Shown here one piece after another: positions 32,558 through 41,422 of a stretch of 64,000 nucleotides of DNA. The stretch comes from Clostridiales bacterium. GTDB lineage: Bacteria; Bacillota; Clostridia; Christensenellales; CAG-138. The stretch spans positions 62,001 to 126,000 of the forward strand of contig SFCQ01000014.1 of NCBI GenBank assembly GCA_004558525.1, given 5' to 3'. The stretch's first letter is position 1; the number at the start of each line of letters is the position of its first letter. The position numbers and the translations under genes are program-made. Under the pieces are notes generated by a model. That model had not been told where the DNA came from and ran no database searches. It saw only the letters and a program-made list of their open reading frames with translations.

Positions 32558-35299
32558 TTATGGGGCAATGCCGCCTATATCCACAAGCGTTTCAGGAGCC
32601 GCCGAATCCTGCTGGTTAAAGTAATATGTATATATCTCCTCCGCCGCGGAAACGCTCCATGCGCCCGCATAGCCTGAAGGTATGCATATTACTATAACAA
32701 GCTCAGCCTCGCCCTCTCGCGGGGTATAGGATACGAACCAGCTCGTGTTCTCTATATCTATTGAGTTTATACCTATCTGGGCCGAACCTGTTTTACCGGC
32801 TATCCTGTCAAGGTATTTTTCTCGAAATTCTTCCGAAAAACCTCCTGCGGCCGTACCGTGATCCTCCAACGACACAACGCCCTTCAATCCCTGCTTTACG
32901 GCGTCCCAAAGCGCATGCCATTCCGCGCTGCCGTCGCCTATCGTGGCATATACGTCCGCGTTTTTATCCTCAACAAGGTTGCCGTTCGTGTCAACTATTC
33001 TTTCTACTATGTTAGCATCATATACGGTGCCTTCGTTTGCAAGCGCGCACACATAGCGCGCAACGGCTATAGGCGTGACCAGCGTAACGCCCTGGCCAAA
33101 GCCCGCGCGTATGGTCTGCGTAGGCTTCCACTGTATCTCGTTGAGCAGGGTAACTATTTCGCTCGTCCAGTTCTGCGTTATGCTATAGCCTTCCGGTATA
33201 CCAAGCTCGTCGCTTAGTATCTTTCGTATTTCAGGTCCCTTACCGTCAAGGCCCTTGCCGTCTTGCAGCATCATCAGCCTTAATGCGCATGCTCTAATCG
33301 CGGCATCGTCAATTTCCATGCTGCGCCTTGTAACGTATTCCTTTAGCCTTTCCCTGATGCTGTTATATATAAGCACGGGAAGGCTGGTCTTCTGGCGGCT
33401 TATGCTAAGTTCGCCGTTATCGTCAAGCAGCTCGTTATCAAAAAGCACCTTCTGGCCGCCGCCTATGCCGGTCATTTCGCCTGTAAGCTCAATGTTGGTC
33501 TTTTTGTCAAGCCCGAACTTGCCTATCCATTCGTTGAGCTTATCTATACCCATTCTGTTCGCTATCTCACAGAAATAATAGTTGCAGGAAAACGTTAACG
33601 CCTGAGTAAGATTTATGTTGGCATGGGCGCTGTGGTCACGGTAGCTCCAGCATCTTGGCGCGCCCTGCTTCTGCACTTTGATCTTACCGTCTTCATCTCT
33701 TGTATAGAAATAGTAGTAGCCGCCGTCATTATGGTCGTTTATCAGCTCTTCTATGCCTACTACGCCCTCGCTGACGCCGGCTATACCCGTAGCCGGCTTG
33801 AATATAGAGCCGGGCGCGTTGCGCTCTGATATGGCCTTGTTTCTAAGAGGCGTCGTCTTGTCAGCCCCGTCTCCAAACAGGTAGTCGGCCTGCTCCGTCG
33901 TCAAGCCCTTCATGAACCAGTTCGGGTCAAACGAAGGATAGCTTGCCATTGCAAGCACCTCGCCGCTTCTCGGATCCATAACGACTATTGCTCCCGTGGC
34001 AGCAAGGTCTATGTCTTTGCCCTTATATTTCTGTTCCTTTTCCGACTTTTCGGCGTCATCAGCTATAAGCTCCTCTTCCTGCCTCCTCATTTTTGCTATA
34101 AGGTTTGCAAGCGCAGACTCACACTTTGCCTGAAGGTTAATTTCCACCGTCAGCATAACGTTGTCCCCGTCCTTCGCCGGTGTGGAGGAAAGCTCCCTTG
34201 TTATGCTCAGGTTCTTGTTTATTTCAACCTCTCTTGAGCCCTGACGCTGCTTCGTGGCGCCGGTCAGATAGGCCTCCATTGTGTACTCTACTCCGGAAAC
34301 GCCTATATAATCGTCATTTGAATAAGCGAGCCCGCTCTTATCGGTCATTTTGACCTGATAATCGCCGTCGTCGCCCAGTATGTAGCCGCCGTTGTCATCC
34401 TTGAGATAATACTGCTTAAGCTCATCGCGCTTATAGCCCATCGATACGAGCTTTGAGGCGCTCACCGTATCGGCGCTTTTTGACAGGTACCCCAATATAT
34501 GCGCCGCCGTTTCGCCCCTCGGGTAAACGCGCGTTGTGCTTTGCGCTATCTGCACGCCCACAAGCTCGTCCGAGCGTTCAACTATCTCGCTCACTACTTC
34601 CTGGCTCACGTTGTAGGCTATAGTCACCGGCTCATACGCCCTGTAGTTATTCAGCGCGACCTCCTGCCTTATCGATATTATCTTATTGGCCTGCTCAAAT
34701 GAGAACTCCTCCGGTATGTACCAGTTTTTTCTGAGATAGTTATATGAATATTCGGCAGTCGGCCACTTTTCCATATTCCATGTGGAAGGGTCCTTTGGCG
34801 TTTTGCCGTAGCCGTCCGGATCATTTATAGTGATGCCCATAGCCTCGCAGAAATTCTTGTAGCGTATACGCCTTACCCTTTCCTTGGCCTCGCTGCTTTC
34901 TACGCCGCTTATCCTCCAGTCAAAGGCTATACTGCCGTTTTCGTCAAGCACTATGTAGGAGGCGTCTATCGTGCTGCCTCCGCTTTTTTCTATTATGTCT
35001 ATGGCCTTTATAAGCGATTCCGTATATATTGCGGAATCGTACTTTGTGCGGTTGTCGGCATTTCTTAAAAACTCAACATTGTAGCAGGTTTCGCTGTAAG
35101 CAAGCACAACGCCGTTCCTATCCATTATCTTGCCGCGCTCGCCCTTTATGGCTATGGTCTGGGTGGAACGGTTGTCCGCGCTTTTTGCCCAGGCCTCGCC
35201 CTCTTTTATGGTAAGCGTGCCAAGCCGGTATATGAGCGCGCCCATCATTATTATCATTAAGACGCATATGATTATTAAACGCGATACCGGTTTTTTCAT
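32558..35299 (-). CDS. mrdA: Penicillin-binding protein 2 (elongasome transpeptidase)
   Basis: 913 residues, long for a class B PBP. One N-terminal membrane anchor (about 7-28) is followed by the pedestal domain from GERGKIMDRNGVVLA. The transpeptidase motifs are SIFK (Ser498, Lys501), SCN (571-573) and KTG (836-838). Extra length comes from insertions at about 110-210 and 285-335, as in some clostridial PBP2 proteins. It cross-links peptidoglycan during cylindrical growth, partnered with RodA and MreBCD. It follows mreD with a 4-base overlap. rodA itself is not in the window. Confidence 0.95.
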   Translation of the reverse strand: MKKPVSRLIIICVLMIIMMGALIYRLGTLTIKEGEAWAKSADNRSTQTIAIKGERGKIMDRNGVVLAYSETCYNVEFLRNADNRTKYDSAIYTESLIKAIDIIEKSGGSTIDASYIVLDENGSIAFDWRISGVESSEAKERVRRIRYKNFCEAMGITINDPDGYGKTPKDPSTWNMEKWPTAEYSYNYLRKNWYIPEEFSFEQANKIISIRQEVALNNYRAYEPVTIAYNVSQEVVSEIVERSDELVGVQIAQSTTRVYPRGETAAHILGYLSKSADTVSASKLVSMGYKRDELKQYYLKDDNGGYILGDDGDYQVKMTDKSGLAYSNDDYIGVSGVEYTMEAYLTGATKQRQGSREVEINKNLSITRELSSTPAKDGDNVMLTVEINLQAKCESALANLIAKMRRQEEELIADDAEKSEKEQKYKGKDIDLAATGAIVVMDPRSGEVLAMASYPSFDPNWFMKGLTTEQADYLFGDGADKTTPLRNKAISERNAPGSIFKPATGIAGVSEGVVGIEELINDHNDGGYYYFYTRDEDGKIKVQKQGAPRCWSYRDHSAHANINLTQALTFSCNYYFCEIANRMGIDKLNEWIGKFGLDKKTNIELTGEMTGIGGGQKVLFDNELLDDNGELSISRQKTSLPVLIYNSIRERLKEYVTRRSMEIDDAAIRACALRLMMLQDGKGLDGKGPEIRKILSDELGIPEGYSITQNWTSEIVTLLNEIQWKPTQTIRAGFGQGVTLVTPIAVARYVCALANEGTVYDANIVERIVDTNGNLVEDKNADVYATIGDGSAEWHALWDAVKQGLKGVVSLEDHGTAAGGFSEEFREKYLDRIAGKTGSAQIGINSIDIENTSWFVSYTPREGEAELVIVICIPSGYAGAWSVSAAEEIYTYYFNQQDSAAPETLVDIGGIAP

Positions 35300-35829
35300 T
35301 TAACGCCTCCCTGAGCATGGCTGTCATGCTCATATGTGCGTTCCACCTTAAGCTGGCTTGCAAGCGCCCGCCGCATTATGGCGTGAAACAGCATGCACAC
35401 CGCCGCCGAAAGCAGTGCGCAGGGTATTATGTATGTTCCAAGCACGGCAAAAAAGCTGAACCTTGCGCCGGATAATGCCGAGACCACAGCCATAACACAT
35501 TCCTTGAATATCGCCCCCGCCAAAGCCACGAGCGCAGGGATTATTATATTGTCAGCATAGTATTTTTGATAGAATATCCCGCCTATCCAGCCTGCGAACA
35601 TGTAGCCCATTGCGCTAAGGCCTATGCGCGGCGAAAAGAGTATATCCGCAATAAGCCCTGTGCACAGGCCGATTATGGCTCCGCTCTTCATGCCGAGCAG
35701 CACCCCTAAAGAGGCCGCCATCGCCATAAGCACATCCGGCCTGATGCCGCTTATATTCACCTTTGCAAAAAACACCGAATCAAGATACAGCCCCACAGCC
35801 ATTGCAACAACTATATACAACCTGCGCAT
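35296..35829 (-). CDS. mreD: Rod shape-determining protein MreD
   Basis: 177 residues with about five hydrophobic helices (YIVVAMAVGLYLDSVFF, VLMAMAASLGVLLGMKSGAIIGLCTGLIADIL, MGYMFAGWIGGIFYQ and others). Length, topology and position between mreC and PBP2 define it; MreD sequences are poorly conserved. It helps tie MreC and PBP2 to the MreB filaments. It overlaps the PBP2 start by 4 bases and follows mreC after 3 bases. Confidence 0.9.
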   Translation of the reverse strand: MRRLYIVVAMAVGLYLDSVFFAKVNISGIRPDVLMAMAASLGVLLGMKSGAIIGLCTGLIADILFSPRIGLSAMGYMFAGWIGGIFYQKYYADNIIIPALVALAGAIFKECVMAVVSALSGARFSFFAVLGTYIIPCALLSAAVCMLFHAIMRRALASQLKVERTYEHDSHAQGGVK

Positions 35830-35832
35830 AGG

Positions 35833-36672
35833 CTATTCCTCCGCCGCTTTAGGCACAAGCACAAGCACCTCTTCAAGATGCCCAAAGTCCACCGCAGGCT
35901 CTATTATAGCATTTGACTGCGAGCCTTCGGCCGACCTTCTTGTTACCTCGGAAACGGTGCCTACCGTTATGGTCTTGGGGAATATGCTGCTCATGCCGCT
36001 TGTAACTATCTTATCCCCCGGCACAAGGTCAAAGCCTGAGGGCAGGAAATAAAGCTCAAGCTGGTTATCGCTCGTCGCGCTGAAGGAGCCCCTTACAACG
36101 CCTATATCCCTTGTGCGCTCCACCATAACGCTGACCTCGCTTGAAGGGTCGATTATAGCCGTGGCCTTGCTCCAGTTCGCGCCTACCTCTATCACCCTTC
36201 CGATAAGCCCTTCCGCACAAACAACAGGCATGTCCTTTTCTATGCCCTTGTTGCGCCCCGCGTTTATGGTAAAGGTTTCAAACCAAACCCCCTGGCTGTT
36301 GCCTGTTACAACGGCTGTAACGTATTCATAGTTTTCAAGCGTTTCAACATAGTTCAAAAGCTTTTTGAGCCGTTCATTCTCAGCCTTTAGCTTGGCGTTT
36401 TCATCGGCAGCCTGCTCAAGCTGGGCCATGCGCACCTGAAGCTGCTCAAGCTCCTTGTCGGCGTCGCTCGTTTTGAACACCTTCTGCACGAAGCTGATTA
36501 TGCCGTTTGACGCTTTTGCCGCAAAGCTCTGCACAGGCTGTATTACTGAGCCCAAGGTACTTTCTATCCAGGATACCGACCTGTCCGCGGAGGTTACAAA
36601 AGCCAATATGCCCAAAAGCAGTATAGCTATGAGCATAATGATAAGCGGCTTGTTTTTAAGTATTCCGCGCAT
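35833..36672 (-). CDS. mreC: Rod shape-determining protein MreC
   Basis: 279 residues. An N-terminal membrane anchor (about 9-27) and a coiled coil (about 65-115, with LEQLQVRMAQLEQAADENAKLKAE-type heptads) are followed by the two beta-barrel periplasmic-type domains. These contain the conserved GLIGRVIEVG, ATAIIDPSSEVSVMVERTRDIGVVRGS and LVPGDKIVTSGMSSIFP segments. It scaffolds the elongation complex outside the membrane. It has its own promoter just upstream, separate from mreB. Confidence 0.95.
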   Translation of the reverse strand: MRGILKNKPLIIMLIAILLLGILAFVTSADRSVSWIESTLGSVIQPVQSFAAKASNGIISFVQKVFKTSDADKELEQLQVRMAQLEQAADENAKLKAENERLKKLLNYVETLENYEYVTAVVTGNSQGVWFETFTINAGRNKGIEKDMPVVCAEGLIGRVIEVGANWSKATAIIDPSSEVSVMVERTRDIGVVRGSFSATSDNQLELYFLPSGFDLVPGDKIVTSGMSSIFPKTITVGTVSEVTRRSAEGSQSNAIIEPAVDFGHLEEVLVLVPKAAEE

Positions 36673-36711
36673 GCCGGCGTCCTTTCTATAATAATATCCT
36701 TTAACGTGTTT

Positions 36712-36740
36712 ATTATAATAGTTTGCAGCCGCACGCGCAA
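36712..36740 (-). promoter_or_regulatory. Promoter of mreCD-mrdA operon
   Basis: TTGCGC (36735-36740), 17 bases, perfect TATAAT (36712-36717), about 40 bases upstream of the mreC start. Confidence 0.7.
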
Positions 36741-36786
36741 GGCATTAGCACAAAACGTCACACTAAGTTAAATTAAATAAACAGTA

Positions 36787-37818
36787 TCAGGCGTATACAG
36801 GCGATTCAAAGCTATCTGCGTCTTCGCTCAGCTTAAGCGCGCCAAGCGCCACGCAGTACATGGGATCCTCGGCAACGGTTACCCTAAGCCCCGTTTCATG
36901 CGCTATAAGCTTGTCAAGCCCCCTCAGCATGCTTCCGCCGCCGGTAAGCACTATGCCTGATTCTATTAGGTCCGCAGAAAGCTCCGGCGGTGTCTCCGAA
37001 AGCGTTTTTATAACGGCCTCTGTTATTTTTCTTACAGTAGGCGCTATCGCGTGGCTTATCTCGCCCGAATTGAGCGTTACCGTTTCCGGAAGGCCGGTCT
37101 TTATGCTCCTGCCCCTGCACTGCATGCGCTCTGTTCCGCCTATGAGCGCCGCGCCGAGCTTGAGCTTAACGTTTTCGGCCGTCTTTTCGCCTATTCTTAC
37201 AGAATACTGCGCCGCAACATACTCAACTATGGCTTCATCTATGTTTCTGCCGCCCGTGCGCACGCTCGTTTGCGCCGCAATGCCGCCAAAGCTTATCACA
37301 GCCGCGTCGGATGTGCCGCCGCCTATGTCCACTACCATGCTGCCTACAGGCGCAAACACGTCTATTCCGGCTCCGGCCGCCGCGGCTATAGGCTCCTCAA
37401 GCACAAGCGCTTCCCTTGCGCCGCATGCCCTTACGGCCTCGCTCAAAGCCCTTCTTTCAAGCATAGTGGCGCACATGGGCAGGCATATCGTCAGGCTCGC
37501 TCCGGCGGCGCCCCTCCTTCTGCCAAAGGCCTTTATAAAAAAGTCCGTCATCATATCGCTCACGGCGTTTATGTCGGCAATAACGCCCTCCTTCATCGGG
37601 TAAATTATGTTTACGCCGCCAGGAGTGCGCCCATGCAGCATTACCGCGTCCTCTCCGCTGGCTATTATTCCTTCGGCTTTTTCCTTTTCGCTGTATACGG
37701 CGGCAGCCGTTGGCTCATTAAGCGCTATCCCCTTGCCCTGTATTGCCACAACAGTGTTTACTGTGCCAAGATCCATGGCGGCTGCTCTTGAAAAAAGCCC
37801 GCTTTTTGCAAACAGCAT
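36787..37818 (-). CDS. mreB: Rod shape-determining protein MreB (actin-like)
   Basis: 343 residues. It forms membrane-associated filaments that guide cell-wall elongation. The phosphate 1 motif is MDLGTVNT (15-22), phosphate 2 MVVDIGGGTSDAAVIS and the adenosine motif IVLTGGGSMLRGLD. The LAKSGLFSRA start forms the usual amphipathic membrane-binding end. It is a little diverged from typical MreB (GGRNIDEAIVEYV rather than GGDKFDEAI), so it may be an Mbl-like paralogue. AGGAGGGG precedes the ATG. Confidence 0.93.
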   Translation of the reverse strand: MLFAKSGLFSRAAAMDLGTVNTVVAIQGKGIALNEPTAAAVYSEKEKAEGIIASGEDAVMLHGRTPGGVNIIYPMKEGVIADINAVSDMMTDFFIKAFGRRRGAAGASLTICLPMCATMLERRALSEAVRACGAREALVLEEPIAAAAGAGIDVFAPVGSMVVDIGGGTSDAAVISFGGIAAQTSVRTGGRNIDEAIVEYVAAQYSVRIGEKTAENVKLKLGAALIGGTERMQCRGRSIKTGLPETVTLNSGEISHAIAPTVRKITEAVIKTLSETPPELSADLIESGIVLTGGGSMLRGLDKLIAHETGLRVTVAEDPMYCVALGALKLSEDADSFESPVYA

Positions 37819-37908
37819 ATTATCCCCTCCTGTTTTCCCTTTTATGGATTTATGGGAAGGATTATTGCCTTAAGCGGACAGGTTTATACAATACTTATTT
37901 TGCGGTAT

Positions 37909-38676
37909 TTATTTATTCATATCATCCGCAAAGGCTATGCTTTTTGCGCTAAGCTCCGCCCATGCCGGCCTGAAGCCCGCGCGTATGGCATTCCTTGCGC
38001 TTTTTATGTTAGACCACGCGCAGCAGTAGAAAGGCACCCTGCCCCTTTCTATTATCTCAAGCGCGAGCCTTGAGGTAAGCGCGCTGGCTATGCCCATTCT
38101 TCTATACTGCGGCAAAACGTCCACGCCTATCTGCCACATATCAAGGCAATCCGCGCTGCTTCCGGCAAGGCCCACAAGTTCCCCATTATCGTATGCGCCC
38201 ACGCCAAGCACGTCAAGGTGCTTTCTCTTTTCGCACAGCGCGTTGCTCCATTGCGGAAGATAAAGCGCTTTGAAATCCTCCGGCCCAAGTATGCGCATCT
38301 CGTACGGACATTCTATACGCTCCGCTCTGTTTATATCAAAAAGCCAGTATTCCGCCATAAAGCATGCCGTCATGCCGCGCATGTTCAGCGCACGCTGGAG
38401 CACGAGCATATTCGGCGTCTCAAAGCAATGCTCCGGGGCGTACTTTGTAATATATGCCTCCACATCATGCTTTATCTCCTCATCAACGGAGGCTACAACG
38501 TTGCTGCCGTAGCTGACAAGCTGGCAGTAGAACGGCAGCTCAAGATACTTTCTGGCATTTTCGTTGGCTTTTGATATCACCGCCTTTGGCTTTGACGAGG
38601 TAAAATCGCCGGCGTCGCAGCCAAGGTCTATCGCGGATTGCCGCATGGCTGTTTCAAGCATATACTCGTTTGTCAT
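37909..38676 (-). CDS. GNAT family N-acetyltransferase
   Basis: 255 residues. The acetyl-CoA-binding signature is VLPQYRRMGIASALTSRLALE in the C-terminal half (R/Q-x-x-G-x-A type loop), preceded by beta strands VGLAGSSADCLDMWQIGVDV. The N-terminal half (1-120) resembles the extended domain of two-domain GNAT proteins and ends in CPYEMRILGPEDF. The substrate is unknown. The ATG at 38676 was chosen over an upstream ATG because GGAGG lies 5 bases before it. It lies 60 bases after the ABC permease gene on the same strand and may be cotranscribed. Confidence 0.82.
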   Translation of the reverse strand: MTNEYMLETAMRQSAIDLGCDAGDFTSSKPKAVISKANENARKYLELPFYCQLVSYGSNVVASVDEEIKHDVEAYITKYAPEHCFETPNMLVLQRALNMRGMTACFMAEYWLFDINRAERIECPYEMRILGPEDFKALYLPQWSNALCEKRKHLDVLGVGAYDNGELVGLAGSSADCLDMWQIGVDVLPQYRRMGIASALTSRLALEIIERGRVPFYCCAWSNIKSARNAIRAGFRPAWAELSAKSIAFADDMNK

Positions 38677-38736
38677 ATGCGCCTCCAAGCTCAATGTAAG
38701 GCTTATGATAGCACATATTTTCAGCTCTTAGCAACA

Positions 38737-39567
38737 TCAGCCTATGTGCGAGCGCCACCTCACGAGCCGTTTTTCCGTATATGCCACAGCGTAATACATA
38801 AGCGCCGCAAGCACGCACAGCACAGCTATGCTGGCCATAACAAGGTCAAGCTTGAACACCTGGCCACCGTACACTATAAGATAGCCAAGTCCGGCCTTTG
38901 ATACCAGGTATTCGCCAACTATCACGCCTACCCAGCTCATGCCTACGCTTATTTTGAGCGCATTCATAATAGTCGGTAAAGAGGCCGGAAACACCACGAT
39001 GGTGAATATTTGCAGCTTGCTTGCGCCGAGCGTCTTCATCAAAAGCTGCTTTTCACCGGTTATTTCATTGAATCCGGCAAGCACGGTCATTATGGTGACA
39101 ACAAGCGATATCAAAAGCGCCATGACCACTATGCTCGTTATGCCGGCGCCGAACCACACTATTAGTATTGGCCCAAGGGCTATCTTTGGCAGCGCGTTAA
39201 GCACAACAAGGTAAGGGTCAAGAATATCGCACAGCGTTGGGCTCCACCACAGCCCTATTGCTATCAGCGTTCCTGCGGCCGTGCCTAAAAAAAAGCCCAG
39301 TACGGTCTCATAAAGCGTTATGCCGATATGCGTAAACAGTTCTCCGCCGGAGTAAAGCCTGAACACGGTCTGTGCCACGCGCACAGGAGAACTGCCTATA
39401 AACGGGTCTATCATGCCGACCCTTGCAAATATCTCCCAAAGCGATATAAGCGCAACGAGCAGCGCCCAGCGCGACAGCGTCACGAGGCGCTTTTTGCGTA
39501 TAAGGCGCGCAACATACGCCCTATGCTCCTGCGAAAAGCCGTATTGTGCGGCACTATGTTTCGTCAT
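38737..39567 (-). CDS. ABC transporter permease (nitrate/sulfonate/taurine type)
   Basis: 276 residues with about six membrane helices. It carries the EAA-type loop that contacts the ATPase (QLLMKTLGASKLQIFTIVVFPASLP) and matches SsuC/TauC/ThiX-like permeases (LISLWEIFARVGMIDPFIGSSPVRVAQT). The ATG at 39567 follows GGAGGG. It overlaps the ATPase gene by 14 bases. No gene for a substrate-binding protein is adjacent, so the substrate cannot be inferred; aliphatic sulfonates, pyrimidine or thiamine precursors are known for relatives. Confidence 0.88.
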   Translation of the reverse strand: MTKHSAAQYGFSQEHRAYVARLIRKKRLVTLSRWALLVALISLWEIFARVGMIDPFIGSSPVRVAQTVFRLYSGGELFTHIGITLYETVLGFFLGTAAGTLIAIGLWWSPTLCDILDPYLVVLNALPKIALGPILIVWFGAGITSIVVMALLISLVVTIMTVLAGFNEITGEKQLLMKTLGASKLQIFTIVVFPASLPTIMNALKISVGMSWVGVIVGEYLVSKAGLGYLIVYGGQVFKLDLVMASIAVLCVLAALMYYAVAYTEKRLVRWRSHIG

Positions 39568-40309
39568 GGTCAAGCTCCCTCCATATAGCGTTGAAATAAT
39601 ACTTGAACGATTCCGCGTTGCGCCGCTGTATGGGCTTTTGCTCATCTATATCTATTATATGCTCCGCCTTTATGCGCGTTGGGCGCGAGGAAAACACAAG
39701 CACCCTGTCGCCCATGGATACGGCCTCAGATATATCGTGGGTAACGAGTATTACCGTTTTCCCCTCTTCCTTTAATATAGAATGGATCTCGTCTCCAAGC
39801 CTTAAGCGCGTTTGGAAATCAAGCGCGGAAAACGGCTCGTCTAAAAGCAGCAATTCGGGCTTTGTGGCAAGCGTCCTTATAAGCGCCACCTTTTGGCGCA
39901 TGCCGCCGGAAAGCTGACCCGGATAGCGCGCGCTGAACTCCCCTAATCCATATCTTACAAGCAGGCCAAGCGCATATGCGCGCGTTTCGTTGTTAATGCT
40001 CCTCTGCACCTCCAGCCCGAGAAGCACGTTGCCTTCCACCGTGCGCCAATCCAGCAGATGATCCTGCTGCAGCATGTATCCCGGCCTGCCGCAGTTGAGG
40101 CTCAGCCTGCCTCCGCTCGGTTTGGTTATGCCCGCAACAAGGCTGAGCACGCTCGTCTTTCCGCAGCCGGACGGGCCGACTATGGATACGAACTCACCCT
40201 TTTTAACACTGAAGCTGAGGTTGGATATAGCTGCGGTTTCGCCCTGCGCATCGTGATAATTAAGGCTTACGCCGTCAAATTCAACTATAAGATCATTATT
40301 GCCGTTCAT
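39554..40309 (-). CDS. ABC transporter ATP-binding protein (nitrate/sulfonate/taurine type)
   Basis: 251 residues. Walker A is GPSGCGKTS, the Q-loop PGYMLQQDHLLDWRTV, the ABC signature LSGGMRQKV, Walker B LLLLDEPFSALD and the H-loop VILVTHDISEA. The LDW after the Q-loop is typical of the SsuB/TauB/ThiZ group. The ATG at 40309 follows GGAGG by 6 bases; upstream in-frame ATGs lack a ribosome binding site. It forms an operon with the permease gene. Confidence 0.9.
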   Translation of the reverse strand: MNGNNDLIVEFDGVSLNYHDAQGETAAISNLSFSVKKGEFVSIVGPSGCGKTSVLSLVAGITKPSGGRLSLNCGRPGYMLQQDHLLDWRTVEGNVLLGLEVQRSINNETRAYALGLLVRYGLGEFSARYPGQLSGGMRQKVALIRTLATKPELLLLDEPFSALDFQTRLRLGDEIHSILKEEGKTVILVTHDISEAVSMGDRVLVFSSRPTRIKAEHIIDIDEQKPIQRRNAESFKYYFNAIWRELDHDET

Positions 40310-40421
40310 ACTGGCCTCCATATCGTTATACCACACAATATTCTGTAACTTCATCTGTGGTGACGGCGGCAACAAAGGTATGCATGGCGCGTATTATGGT
40401 ATATAAGAAGGGGGGATTTCC

Positions 40422-40607
40422 ATGCTGCAAAGAAGGCCTGCCACGGTATTTGTGCGCAAGCGCTGCGTAAAGCGCAAGACCATACGCTCGGCATTATTAT
40501 TTATAATAATACTGATAGTGCTTTTATGCTGCGAGGTAAGCTTTTTGCTTGCGCTGCTGCTCAGCGGCGCGGCGGTGATAACCATACGCATACTTGTGCT
40601 GCCATAG
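40422..40607 (+). CDS. Small basic single-membrane-span protein
   Basis: 61 residues. The first 23 residues are strongly basic (RRPATVFVRKRCVKRKTIR). They are followed by a long hydrophobic stretch (ALLFIIILIVLLCCEVSFLLALLLSGAAVI cut into one or two helices). AAGGGGGG lies 6 bases before the ATG, which supports translation. It is divergent from the ABC operon. I do not recognise a family. It could be a small membrane regulator or toxin-like peptide, or a chance ORF with a good ribosome binding site. Confidence 0.45.
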   Translation: MLQRRPATVFVRKRCVKRKTIRSALLFIIILIVLLCCEVSFLLALLLSGAAVITIRILVLP

Positions 40608-40640
40608 CTATTTAATTAGCTTTGACGTCCATTCTTTCGC

Positions 40641-40763
40641 TTATTTGGCACAGTACGTCCCCTCCGTCATTGCGTCGTATACAATGCTATCAAGCCGTCT
40701 CAGCTCTGCTCTGTACGCGCTTTTTCCCTTTTCGGTTATCCTGTATGTTCTTTTGCGGCCCTC
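40641..40763 (-). pseudogene. PadR family regulator, C-terminal remnant
   Basis: The last 40 codons read EGRKRTYRITEKGKSAYRAE and on to a TAA stop. This matches the wing and following helix of PadR winged-helix regulators (G-x-x-R-x-Y-x-I-T-E-x-G). Upstream, the frame is closed by TGA within two codons, and a terminator and repeat copy G follow. The N-terminal helix-turn-helix is gone, so the gene is dead. The break lies about 40 bases from the repeat. Confidence 0.75.
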
Positions 40764-40781
40764 TATATGTCAACTTGCAAT

Positions 40782-40804
40782 AAAAAGCCGCATTAAGGTG
40801 CGGC
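40782..40804 (-). terminator. Intrinsic terminator beside repeat copy G
   Basis: GCCGCA/TGCGGC stem followed by five Ts on the minus strand, right at the outer end of repeat copy G. Confidence 0.65.
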
Positions 40805-40805
40805 A

Positions 40806-40996
40806 CAGCCTGTCGATAAACCCTGGGGTTGTTAAGGGGCGGCTGCCCCTTAAGCTTTATTCCGGCTCTGACGGCATGCACGTCAGAACGGATAAAAACC
40901 TTCAGGTTTTCGTACCTTGCGGGTTTTGCCGCCCGGGAGCTAATGCGAGAGGCAAAACCCGTGAAAACTCGAAAAAGTGGCGTTCAGCCACTTATC
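40806..40996 (-). repeat. Dispersed palindromic repeat, copy G (reverse), fused to a gene
   Basis: Reverse-strand copy from CAGCCTGTCGATAAAC. The terminal AAAGTGGC hairpin is present, but the TTTCGACACTC end is replaced by TATCGAGCC. The last 54 bases (40940-40993) are read as coding sequence of the phosphodiesterase gene that enters from the right. Confidence 0.88.
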
Positions 40997-41422
40997 GAGC
41001 CTTGCAAAGCTTTTTGCGCGGCCGTTCCTCGGCGCCGACGGGCTGCCCGGGCATATCAGCTGCACGCCGGCCATGTATTCTATTTCAGACACATGGGTAT
41101 GCCCGTATAAAGCGGCGCAGCAGCCAAGCTCCTGAGCCCTCAGCGCGAGCCTGAGTCTATCATAGCTTACGGCAAACGTATGCCCGTGCGCGATAAGCAG
41201 CTTTGCTCCGGCCAGGTTAATCGCCATTTCCGCCGGTATGTCGCCCGCATCGCAATTTCCCTTCACTCTGTACGCCGGCTTGTTTGATTCCATTTCAAGC
41301 CAGTCCGCTTCCCTTTGCCCGTCGCCAAGGAAAATCCACGCTTCCGCTTCCTCAAGCTTCCTGTATGCCTGCTCAGCCGCGAACACATCGCCGTGGGTAT
41401 CGCTCAATACTCCAACTATCAT
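40940..41422 (-). CDS. YfcE/MJ0936-type phosphodiesterase with repeat-derived C-terminus
   Basis: 160 residues. The calcineurin-like fold has all metal motifs: SDTHGD (7-12), FLGDGQ, KGNCD, AHGH and YGHTHVS. Relatives hydrolyse phosphodiesters such as bis-pNPP; the physiological substrate is unknown. Homologues end soon after the PGSPSAPR strand and SFARLD. Here the last 17 residues, KWLNATFSSFHGFCLSH, are encoded by repeat copy G, so the original 3' end is lost. The fold core is intact and the protein may still work. The start overlaps the rdgB stop (ATGA). Confidence 0.85.
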   Translation of the reverse strand: MIVGVLSDTHGDVFAAEQAYRKLEEAEAWIFLGDGQREADWLEMESNKPAYRVKGNCDAGDIPAEMAINLAGAKLLIAHGHTFAVSYDRLRLALRAQELGCCAALYGHTHVSEIEYMAGVQLICPGSPSAPRNGRAKSFARLDKWLNATFSSFHGFCLSH

